From NCBI GenBank assembly GCA_036556805.1, contig DATBIS010000007.1:1-6485 (forward strand): DNA of 6,485 nt. Direction: 5' to 3'. A program made the position numbers and the translations under genes. Shown here in pieces: positions 1-4,756 of this stretch. Every line of letters begins with the position of its first letter. The stretch's first letter is position 1. The notes under the pieces were generated by a model that ran no database searches, was not told the DNA's origin, and saw only the letters and a program-made list of their open reading frames with translations. The DNA comes from DATBIS01 sp036556805. Its GTDB lineage: Bacteria; Actinomycetota; UBA4738; HRBIN12.

Positions 1-3
1 CGA

Positions 4-23
4 CGGCGCGCCGCGGCGCGCCG
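4..23. repeat. 20-bp perfect palindrome
   Basis: CGGCGCGCCGCGGCGCGCCG equals its own reverse complement and contains two GGCGCGCC octamers separated by GC. It lies about 100 bp upstream of udgX. It could be a cruciform or a protein-binding site, but in DNA this GC-rich it may be chance. The rest of the 124-bp stretch before the gene shows no clear promoter; a purine-rich AGGAAGAGG sits at 78-86. Confidence 0.4.
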
Positions 24-124
24 AGGACTTCCGAGCGAAGACCCGACCTCGTCGTCCTTCGGATCCCCGGGTCCGATAGGAAGAGGTGGTTCGGCCCGTC
101 CTCACGTCGGGTAGACCTCGTTCG

Positions 125-766
125 ATGACGACACATCATCCCGGCGCGGCCGACTTTCTGCCGCCTCGCCTCACGCTCAACACGCTCGTGCGGGCCGCGG
201 CGACCTGCACGGGCTGTGACCTGCACCACCTCGGAACGCAGACGGTGTTCGGCGAAGGCCCGACTCACGCGCGCGTGATGATGGTGGGGGAACAGCCGGG
301 CGACCGGGAAGACCTCGAGGGCCACCCGTTCGTCGGACCCGCCGGGAGGCTCCTCGATCGCGCGCTCGCCGAGAGCGGGATCGATCGCGAGGATGTGTAC
401 CTCACCAACGCCGTGAAGCATTTCCGGTGGGGACGACTACCCGGGAAGAAGAAGCGGATCCATCGCAAGCCGACGCTGGTGCAAGTCGCCGCGTGTCGTC
501 CCTGGCTGGATGCCGAGATCAAGGTCGTGCGACCCGAGATCGTCGTCTGCCTGGGAGCGACCGCCGCTCAGGCGTTGCTGGGGTCGAAGTTCCGGGTCAC
601 CCAACATCGAGGCGAGGTGCTCGAGGTGCCCGATCTCGGCGCTCCGGTGACGGCGACGGTGCACCCGGCATCGATCCTGCGGGCATCCGACGACGCGGCG
701 CGTCGTCGAGAGATGGACGCGTTCGTTCGCGACCTCACCGCGGTCCGACGCTCGGTCGCGGCGTGA
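125..766 (+). CDS. udgX: UdgX-type uracil-DNA glycosylase (4Fe-4S)
   Basis: This 213-aa protein belongs to the family 4/5-like uracil-DNA glycosylases, UdgX subgroup. UdgX recognises uracil in DNA and, in the Mycobacterium smegmatis enzyme, stays covalently attached to the abasic product through a histidine in the KRRIH loop. Counting from ATG 125, I see: CTGC (residues 28-31), giving two likely Fe-S cysteines; motif A GEQPGD (55-60); PFVGPAGRLLDRAL; TNAVKHF; the loop KKKRIH (108-113), with H113 matching the covalent histidine; C124 and C142 as candidate further cluster ligands; LGATAAQALLG; FRVTQHRGEVL; and motif B HPASIL (180-185). Length and the start MTTHHPGAADF fit the mycobacterial protein as I remember it. 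An in-frame GTG at 86 has AGGA four bases upstream and would add 13 residues; I prefer ATG 125 from family fit, although it lacks a clear Shine-Dalgarno. The gene stands alone and converges on the propeller gene 16 bp away. Assignment is firm; covalent activity is inferred. Confidence 0.93.
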   Translation: MTTHHPGAADFLPPRLTLNTLVRAAATCTGCDLHHLGTQTVFGEGPTHARVMMVGEQPGDREDLEGHPFVGPAGRLLDRALAESGIDREDVYLTNAVKHFRWGRLPGKKKRIHRKPTLVQVAACRPWLDAEIKVVRPEIVVCLGATAAQALLGSKFRVTQHRGEVLEVPDLGAPVTATVHPASILRASDDAARRREMDAFVRDLTAVRRSVAA

Positions 767-782
767 CCGACCGGCAGCCGGA

Positions 783-1946
783 TCACACCTTGGTGAAGGT
801 TGCGCTCACCGCCTTCGCGCCGCTCATCGTCACCACGCAGGGCGCCGTGCCGGAGCATGCGCCGGTCCACCCGCCGAACACGGAACCGCGCGCGGGCCTC
901 GCCTTCAGCGTCACGACCGTTCCGCTCGCGTAGGCCTCCGAGCAGTCCGTCCCACAGTTGATGCCTGCGGGCGTGCTCGTCACCGTCCCAACGCCCGTAC
1001 CCGCCTTCGTGACGGTCAACGTATTGGTCGGTGGAGGTGGCGGCGTCGACCCCGCCGGCTGCCAGTCCGGATCCGAGTCGTTGAAGGCGCCGCCCGCGAT
1101 CGTCGTCTTGCCCGAGCCGTCCGTGTTCATCGTCTTGATGTCGATCGTGTTGTTGAACACGCTCGCGAAGACGACCTTCTTCCCGTCGGGGGAGAACGCC
1201 GGCTGCAAGTTGTACTCGACGCCGCCGCTCGTGAGGGTCACCTCGCCCGAGCCGTCTGCGTTCATCACGGCGATGTCGCCCGCACCCTGCTCGCCGCTCC
1301 GCCAGACGATCTTCGTGGAGTCGGGCGACCAGTCGGGCTCGAAGTCCGAGTAGTTGTTGTCGGTGAGCTGCACCTGGCCCGAGCCGTCCGCGTTCATCAC
1401 CATGATCTCCCAGCCGCCACGGTCGGACTCGAACGCGATCTTCGAGCCGTCCGGCGACCACCGCGGGTTCCGGTCGTAGAAGGCGTTGCTCGTCAGCCGA
1501 ACCACGTTCGATCCGTCGGCGTTCATGACGGCGATCTCGCCGCCGCCGTACCGGTAGGTCGTGAACGCGATCTTCGTGCCGTCCGGCGACCACGCGGGCG
1601 TCCAGTCGAGCGCCGGGAAATGGGTGAGGTTCACGACGCCGGTCCCGTCGGCGTTCATCACGAACACGTCGTAGCCGTTCGCGGCATCGCGGGTGCTCGA
1701 GAACGCGATCTTCGTACCGTCGGGCGACCACTGCGGGTCGAAGTCCCTCGCGGGATTGTGCGTGAGGTTGATCTGCCCGGAGCCGTCGGCGTTCATGGAG
1801 TAGACCTCGGTGCTGAACGGGTCGTCGCGATCGCTCACGAAGGCGATCTTGCCGTTGCTGCCCGGGAAGGCCGCGGCTGCCGGCTGTGCCCCGAGCAACC
1901 CGACGACCACGGTCGTGGCCACGAGACCAGCGATACGAGCGCGCAT
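783..1946 (-). CDS. Secreted six-bladed PD40/TolB-like propeller protein with C-terminal InlB-B-repeat-like domain
   Basis: This 387-aa protein is predicted to be exported. Residues 1-26 form a Sec signal peptide: MRAR, a hydrophobic core (IAGLVATTVVVGLLG) and a likely AxA site before FPGSNGK. Residues 27-297 hold six PD40/WD40-like blades, each with IAF/VF, MNADG-type and WSPDG-type motifs; the MNADG copies are at 51, 97, 141, 184, 228 and 273 (the last MNTDG). TolB-like propellers of this kind bind proteins or ligands. A proline linker (PPPPP, 302-306) leads to residues 309-387, which match the divergent InlB B-repeat type (GTVTSTPAGINCG...FGGWTGAC...VTMSGAKAVSATF), with four cysteines (331, 335, 364, 370) likely to form two disulfides. 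There is no membrane anchor or sorting signal. ATG 1946 is chosen because a strong purine tract lies just upstream; a GTG at 1976 would add ten residues. Ligand and role are unknown. It appears to be a single-gene unit. Confidence 0.9.
   Translation of the reverse strand: MRARIAGLVATTVVVGLLGAQPAAAAFPGSNGKIAFVSDRDDPFSTEVYSMNADGSGQINLTHNPARDFDPQWSPDGTKIAFSSTRDAANGYDVFVMNADGTGVVNLTHFPALDWTPAWSPDGTKIAFTTYRYGGGEIAVMNADGSNVVRLTSNAFYDRNPRWSPDGSKIAFESDRGGWEIMVMNADGSGQVQLTDNNYSDFEPDWSPDSTKIVWRSGEQGAGDIAVMNADGSGEVTLTSGGVEYNLQPAFSPDGKKVVFASVFNNTIDIKTMNTDGSGKTTIAGGAFNDSDPDWQPAGSTPPPPPTNTLTVTKAGTGVGTVTSTPAGINCGTDCSEAYASGTVVTLKARPARGSVFGGWTGACSGTAPCVVTMSGAKAVSATFTKV
1056..1868 (-). repeat. Six tandem coding repeats of the PD40 propeller
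   Basis: Residues 27-297 of the propeller protein are encoded by six degenerate repeats of about 129-138 bp. At DNA level the plus strand repeatedly shows close variants of GAGCCGTCGGCGTTCAT (encoding MNADGS) and of GTGCCGTCCGGCGACCA (encoding WSPDGT). Spacings between successive MNADG motifs are 46, 44, 43, 44 and 45 residues. The fourth blade has WSPDS instead of WSPDG, and the last blade has MNTDG and a degenerate DWQPAG. Confidence 0.85.
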
Positions 1947-1950
1947 CCGG

Positions 1951-1964
1951 CCCCCCTCTCCTCC
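1951..1964 (-). promoter_or_regulatory. Shine-Dalgarno tract deciding the start of the propeller gene
   Basis: Read on the minus strand this is GGAGGAGAGGGGGG followed by CCGG and ATG. The purine run supports ATG 1946 over the in-frame GTG at 1976, which lies upstream of the tract and has no comparable site. Confidence 0.65.
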
Positions 1965-2078
1965 GATGGATCTCACACGGGCCTCACGATGCGTACGGGC
2001 GGGCGGTCGTGCGGGATTGCGGACGCGCGTAACGAAGAAGAAGCGACCGGACAGAACCGGGATAGGAGGCCGCCGACG

Positions 2079-2122
2079 CGACGAACCCCCGGGATTGCCC
2101 GTGCCCGGGGGTCCGTTCGTCG
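2079..2122. repeat. Long imperfect inverted repeat upstream of the propeller gene
   Basis: The left arm CGACGA + ACCCCCGGG (2079-2093) pairs with CCCGGGGGT (2104-2112) and TCGTCG (2117-2122). The loop is 10 nt and there is a 4-nt bulge (CCGT, 2113-2116), so 15 base pairs in all. It lies about 130-175 bp upstream of the propeller start. It could be a structured 5' leader, an operator, or the terminator of the hemerythrin transcript; no T-run follows on either strand, so a classical intrinsic terminator is unlikely. Confidence 0.5.
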
Positions 2123-2192
2123 GAGGGAACTTGGCAGTCCTGGGAGGGGAACCTCCTTGCGGATGGCGACTTCGAGGGGGAAATCGCGTCCG

Positions 2193-2223
2193 CCCCGCGG
2201 TCCCGGCCTCCCAGGCTGCGGGG
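2193..2223. repeat. Nested GC-rich inverted repeat
   Basis: CCCCGC (2193-2198) pairs with GCGGGG (2218-2223), enclosing an inner hairpin GCCT-CCC-AGGC (2206-2216). There is an asymmetric internal loop of seven bases on one side and one on the other. No function is evident; with high GC content some such pairing is expected by chance. Confidence 0.3.
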
Positions 2224-2273
2224 CCAGTGTGTGCCGACGCAACCCTCGGCCGCTACCAACGGAAGTCCTATTC

Positions 2274-2285
2274 GTTCGGCCGAAC
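2274..2285. promoter_or_regulatory. 12-bp perfect palindrome, possible operator
   Basis: GTTCGGCCGAAC is fully self-complementary and lies 18 bp beyond the hemerythrin stop on the minus strand. Its size and symmetry suit a dimeric regulator, but no second copy or adjacent promoter is visible here, so the operator role is a guess. Confidence 0.25.
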
Positions 2286-2303
2286 ATCGCTCCGGCTATG
2301 AGC

Positions 2304-2747
2304 CTATGCGGCGAGGAGCTGCTCCTTCCGGGCCGCCATCCGCGTGCCGAGCTCCTCGAGCTCGCCCTCGTCCATCACCTGGCGGGCCTGCGGGAACATC
2401 TCGCCTTCCTCTTCCTCGATGTGATGCTCGAGGTTCTCCTTCATGACGGTGAACTTCGCCGCCCACTCCTCGTCGTCGACCGGCGTGGCCTCGAGCTCGC
2501 CGAGGATCAGGTCCACGACGTGGTGCTCCTCGTAGGCCTCGAGCGCGATGTCCTTGGTCTTCGCGAACTCCTTGAGGGCGGGATAGAGGATCTCCTCCTC
2601 GATCGCCTCGTGGGCCTGCAGCATCATCTTCAGCTTCGCGAAGCCCTCCGTGCGGGTCTTGTTGGCACGCTCGGTGGTCTTGTCGAGCTCGTTCAACAAG
2701 GTCTTCACGTCGTCGTGATCGGCCTTCAACAGCTTGAGCGCATCCAT
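2304..2747 (-). CDS. Hemerythrin HHE-domain protein
   Basis: This 147-aa, strongly acidic, all-helical cytoplasmic protein fits the bacterial hemerythrin/HHE cation-binding family, whose four-helix bundles hold a non-heme di-iron centre that binds O2 or related small molecules. Candidate ligands are spread over the helices as expected: H11 (LLKADHDDV), H46 and E50 (AHEAIEEEILYP), H75/H76 (EEHHVVDLIL), and H108/H109 with E112/E113 (LEHHIEEEEGEMFP). The C-terminal helix ends ARKEQLLAA. The length is normal for a stand-alone domain. ATG 2747 is preceded by GGGGAGGG, with GGAGG five bases from the start. It follows the zinc-ribbon gene by 83 bp on the same strand, so co-transcription is possible. 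Its role (oxygen or NO sensing, iron storage or stress protection) cannot be decided from sequence. Confidence 0.9.
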   Translation of the reverse strand: MDALKLLKADHDDVKTLLNELDKTTERANKTRTEGFAKLKMMLQAHEAIEEEILYPALKEFAKTKDIALEAYEEHHVVDLILGELEATPVDDEEWAAKFTVMKENLEHHIEEEEGEMFPQARQVMDEGELEELGTRMAARKEQLLAA

Positions 2748-2751
2748 GGTT

Positions 2752-2759
2752 CCCTCCCC
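2752..2759 (-). promoter_or_regulatory. Strong Shine-Dalgarno of the hemerythrin gene
   Basis: The minus strand reads GGGGAGGG-AACC-ATG, giving GGAGG a 5-nt spacer to ATG 2747. It fixes this start against longer in-frame extensions reaching to 3134. Confidence 0.65.
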
Positions 2760-2830
2760 TTCGAACTGCCGACAGGCTGCAGGCTTTCCCGCCGCGGGGA
2801 GGCTCAAACGTGGGGAGAGGTGATCGCGGC

Positions 2831-3100
2831 TCAGACGCGGGGATACGTGTAGCCGTAGCCCTGGACCTCGCGGGCCTTCGCGGAGACCGCGTAGCTCCGG
2901 CGGTGCGGGATGTCGACCTTCCCGCCGCACTTGCCGCACGTGAACGCCCGCTGCCAGCGGGCGGGGATGGCCTGACTGAACGTGCACTCGGGGCAGTGCT
3001 GGAACACGATCTCCGCGAAGCAGGTGAAGCAGCGGTAGTTCGCGGCCGCGTCCGGCACGGGGCTCGGCATCATGCAGTCGGGACACGTGAGGTAGGCCAT
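2831..3100 (-). CDS. Small double zinc-ribbon protein, function unknown
   Basis: This 89-aa protein has eight cysteines in four CxxC knuckles: CPDC (6-9), CFTC (24-27), CPEC (36-39) and CGKC (55-58). That is enough for two zinc sites. A basic stretch follows (PHRRSYAVSAKAREV) and then a tyrosine/glycine-rich tail (GYGYTYPRV). I do not recognise a named family. Zinc ribbons of this type serve nucleic-acid or protein binding, so no specific role is claimed. ATG 3100 keeps the first knuckle, but its upstream sequence (CTCTTCCAGAA) has no Shine-Dalgarno, and a perfect hairpin ends 11 bases upstream. The next in-frame ATG would lose CPDC. It lies 60 bp after purE and 83 bp before the hemerythrin gene. 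The regular CxxC pattern supports a real gene. Confidence 0.8.
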   Translation of the reverse strand: MAYLTCPDCMMPSPVPDAAANYRCFTCFAEIVFQHCPECTFSQAIPARWQRAFTCGKCGGKVDIPHRRSYAVSAKAREVQGYGYTYPRV

Positions 3101-3111
3101 TTCTGGAAGAG

Positions 3112-3134
3112 GTGTCGGCAGCTTCGGCCGACAC
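3112..3134. repeat. Perfect 8-bp hairpin directly upstream of the zinc-ribbon start
   Basis: GTGTCGGC (3112-3119), loop AGCTTCG, GCCGACAC (3127-3134). On the minus strand it is followed by CTCTTCC rather than a T-run, so it is not a standard intrinsic terminator. It may be a leader structure affecting the zinc-ribbon gene, or one half of the paired element with the abutting hairpin. Confidence 0.55.
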
Positions 3135-3156
3135 TTGAGGGCCGTTCGGCCCTCAA
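3135..3156. terminator. Perfect 9-bp hairpin just after purE, possible terminator
   Basis: TTGAGGGCC (3135-3143), loop GTTC, GGCCCTCAA (3148-3156). On the minus strand it begins four bases after the purE stop and abuts the next hairpin with no spacer. A compact GC-rich stem with a tetraloop right after a stop codon suits transcription termination or mRNA 3'-end stabilisation. No U-tract follows, so factor-independent termination would have to be of the U-less type described for some actinobacteria. Confidence 0.45.
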
Positions 3157-3160
3157 CCGG

Positions 3161-3676
3161 TCAGCCGAGGTCTTGATTCTCGAGCACGGCCGCGGTCTGG
3201 GTCTCACGGAAGAGACGAAGGTGCTTGCGAACCCCGTCGTCCGACAAGGCGAGGATCGCCGCCGCGAGCAGGGCGGCGTTCACGGCGCCGGCCTTCCCGA
3301 TCGCGAGCGTGCCCACGGGGATCCCGGCCGGCATCTGCACCATCGAGAGCAGCGAGTCCATGCCCTTCAGCGCGTGCGACTCCATGGGAACCCCGAGCAC
3401 GGGAAGCGGGGTCTTCGCCGCGACGGCGCCGGGGAGCGCGGCCGCGCCGCCGGCCGCCGCGATGATGACCTTGAGACCACGCTCGTCCGCGGTCTCGGCC
3501 CACTCGGCGAGCTGATCGGGCGTGCGATGCGCCGAGAGGACCTTCGCCTCGACCTCCACGCCGAGCTCCTCGAGGGTCGTGACGGCGTGCTTCACGATCT
3601 CCCAGTCCGATTTGGAGCCCATCACGACGCCGACACGAGCCGTCCCCACGTCGGGCAGTCTAGGCGTCGAGGCCAC
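3161..3676 (-). CDS. purE: N5-carboxyaminoimidazole ribonucleotide mutase (PurE, class I)
   Basis: PurE converts N5-CAIR, made by PurK, to CAIR in de novo purine synthesis, in the cytoplasm, usually as an octamer. The 171-aa length is typical. Visible motifs are VVMGSKSDW (17-25), the catalytic SAHRTP (48-53, H50), AAAGGAAALPG (73-83), VPMESHALKGMDSLLSMVQMP (96-116), GIPVGTLAIGKAGA (118-131) and a C-terminus LENQDLG like E. coli's LENPD. The odd point is residue 80: alanine (codon GCG) where class I enzymes usually read AAHLPG with a conserved active-site histidine. The GTG start at 3676 follows the upstream stop by six bases and has no good Shine-Dalgarno, suggesting coupled translation; a GTG at V10 is a possible alternative. 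No purK or purD is seen in the window. Confidence 0.95.
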   Translation of the reverse strand: MASTPRLPDVGTARVGVVMGSKSDWEIVKHAVTTLEELGVEVEAKVLSAHRTPDQLAEWAETADERGLKVIIAAAGGAAALPGAVAAKTPLPVLGVPMESHALKGMDSLLSMVQMPAGIPVGTLAIGKAGAVNAALLAAAILALSDDGVRKHLRLFRETQTAAVLENQDLG

Positions 3677-3682
3677 GGTGGG

Positions 3683-4681
3683 TCAGACCTCGGTCTCGGT
3701 GTGGCCGTAGTACTCGTACGCGGACATGGCCTTGTCGCCGGTCGACTTCCACTCGCGCTCCTCGGACGGGAGCTTGCCGAGCACCTTGGCCATCGCGCGG
3801 ACGTGCTCGGCGACGGATCCGCAACACGAGCCGATGAGCTCGAGGTTCGCCTCCTGCGCATGGCGTGCCCATTCGGCCATCTCGCCGCGTCCGAGGGTCA
3901 TCGTCGTGAGCCCGTAGGGGAAGTTCGGATACGACGTGAAGTCGGGCTTGTCGCCGGACGTCCGATACGCGACGGGCTGCGCCGCGACCGGCACGCCCGC
4001 AACGGCCGCGCGCATCTCGACGGCGATCGGGAGCATCTGCTCGGGACCGTTCAGGCAGTTCACGCCCACGATGTCGGCGCCCGCGTCGGCGAGCTCCTTC
4101 GCGCACTCCCCCGGCGTCGTGCCCTCGTACGAGCGCGGCTCCTTCTGCTCGAAGCACATCGTCACCATCACGGGTAGGCCGGTGGCCTTCGCGCGCTCGA
4201 CGAAGAGCAGGGCCTCGCCCAAGTAGCTGAACGTCTCGCCGACCCAGAAGTCGACGCCGCCCGCGTCGGTCATGGCGGCGAGCTGCCGGTCGAACAGCTC
4301 GCGAACGTGATCGTGGGTGACGGCCTCGTCGGGCTCGTACGCCCACGTGAGCGAGAGGTCGCCGGCGACGAGCACGTCGCTCTCGGCGGCCACCTTTCGC
4401 GCGACCTCGACCGCGCTCCGGTTGATGTCGTCCACCATGCCCTTCATCCCGACGGTCTCGAGCTTGTCGTCGCTCGCGTAGAAGGTCATGGTCGTGAGGA
4501 ACTCCGCGCCCGCGCGCGCGAACTCGCGATGGAGCTGCTCGAGCGCGTCGGGATGCTCCACGGCGACCTCGGGCGTGAACGGACCGGCCTGCACGTAGCC
4601 GCGCTTCTCGAGCTCGAGGAGGTAGCCGCCGTCGCCCAGCACGGGCCCCTCGGCCAGTCGTTCCATGATCCCCTTCGGCAT
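3683..4681 (-). CDS. Homocysteine S-methyltransferase family protein, BHMT-like
   Basis: This protein of 332 aa (335 from the ATG at 4690) is a homocysteine S-methyltransferase barrel that transfers a methyl group to homocysteine to make methionine. Counting from 4690, it resembles animal betaine-homocysteine methyltransferase very closely at the N-terminus: GDGGYLLELEKRGYVQAG (19-36), TPEVAVEHPDALEQLHREF (39-57) and MTFYASDDKLE (68-78). The three zinc ligands are present: C212 (VGVNC) and C289/C290 (GSCCG). D20 and E152 match the homocysteine-binding acids D26 and E159 of human BHMT. Of the residues described for betaine, Y77 is kept (Y71), but W44 is F38 and Y160 is T153, so the methyl donor is uncertain. 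The long C-terminal oligomerisation extension of human BHMT is absent. It is followed by purE after six bases. Family is certain; substrate is not. Confidence 0.92.
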   Translation of the reverse strand: MPKGIMERLAEGPVLGDGGYLLELEKRGYVQAGPFTPEVAVEHPDALEQLHREFARAGAEFLTTMTFYASDDKLETVGMKGMVDDINRSAVEVARKVAAESDVLVAGDLSLTWAYEPDEAVTHDHVRELFDRQLAAMTDAGGVDFWVGETFSYLGEALLFVERAKATGLPVMVTMCFEQKEPRSYEGTTPGECAKELADAGADIVGVNCLNGPEQMLPIAVEMRAAVAGVPVAAQPVAYRTSGDKPDFTSYPNFPYGLTTMTLGRGEMAEWARHAQEANLELIGSCCGSVAEHVRAMAKVLGKLPSEEREWKSTGDKAMSAYEYYGHTETEV

Positions 4682-4690
4682 CGCCGTCAT

Positions 4691-4696
4691 CCTTCC
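4691..4696 (-). promoter_or_regulatory. Shine-Dalgarno favouring the second ATG of the BHMT-like gene
   Basis: GGAAGG on the minus strand touches ATG 4690 with no spacer, but stands nine bases before ATG 4681. Initiation at 4681 is therefore preferred, giving MPKGIMERL, which lines up with KKGILERL of human BHMT. Confidence 0.55.
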
Positions 4697-4756
4697 GTCG
4701 ATGTGACCAGGCTGATCCTATTCGCCACGACTTGGAGGGCGGGTCCCGCTCGGTGA

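Larger units (their letters stand above)
1965..2303. other. Intergenic stretch without a convincing gene, rich in inverted repeats
   Basis: This is most of the 357-bp gap between the hemerythrin stop and the propeller start, both on the minus strand. Reading frames here are short, arginine/proline-rich, mutually overlapping and unlike any family I know. It holds the inverted repeats listed separately plus a GGAGG-GGAA-CCTCC hairpin at 2143-2156. The propeller promoter and the end of the hemerythrin transcript should lie here, but I see neither a good -35/-10 pair nor a T-tailed terminator. Confidence 0.5.

Noticed and set aside
767..782. CCGG-CAG-CCGG mini-hairpin between the convergent udgX and propeller genes
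   Set aside because: Only a 4-bp stem with a 3-nt loop and no T-runs; too weak to call a bidirectional terminator.
568..1731. 387-codon minus-strand reading frame antisense to udgX and within the propeller gene
   Set aside because: Its translation is almost all Arg, Asp, Gly and His, and it is a frame shadow of the propeller coding repeats.
1973..2852. Several overlapping small reading frames in and around the 1947-2303 gap, on both strands
   Set aside because: All are Arg/Pro/Gly-rich, mutually overlapping and without recognisable motifs or good ribosome sites; the long plus-strand one runs antisense through the hemerythrin.
2748..3134. N-terminal extension of the hemerythrin to 276 aa
   Set aside because: It reads through the zinc-ribbon gene out of frame; ATG 2747 has a strong Shine-Dalgarno and begins the HHE domain.
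2810..4177. 455-codon plus-strand reading frame
   Set aside because: It lies antisense to the zinc-ribbon, purE and BHMT-like genes, all of which have clear family motifs; it has none.
4715..4750. Possible -10 (TAGGAT) and GCGGGTCCCGC mini-palindrome before the BHMT-like gene
   Set aside because: No -35 is found at suitable spacing (CCCGCC there), and the palindrome has no room for a loop; the genes may simply be co-transcribed.
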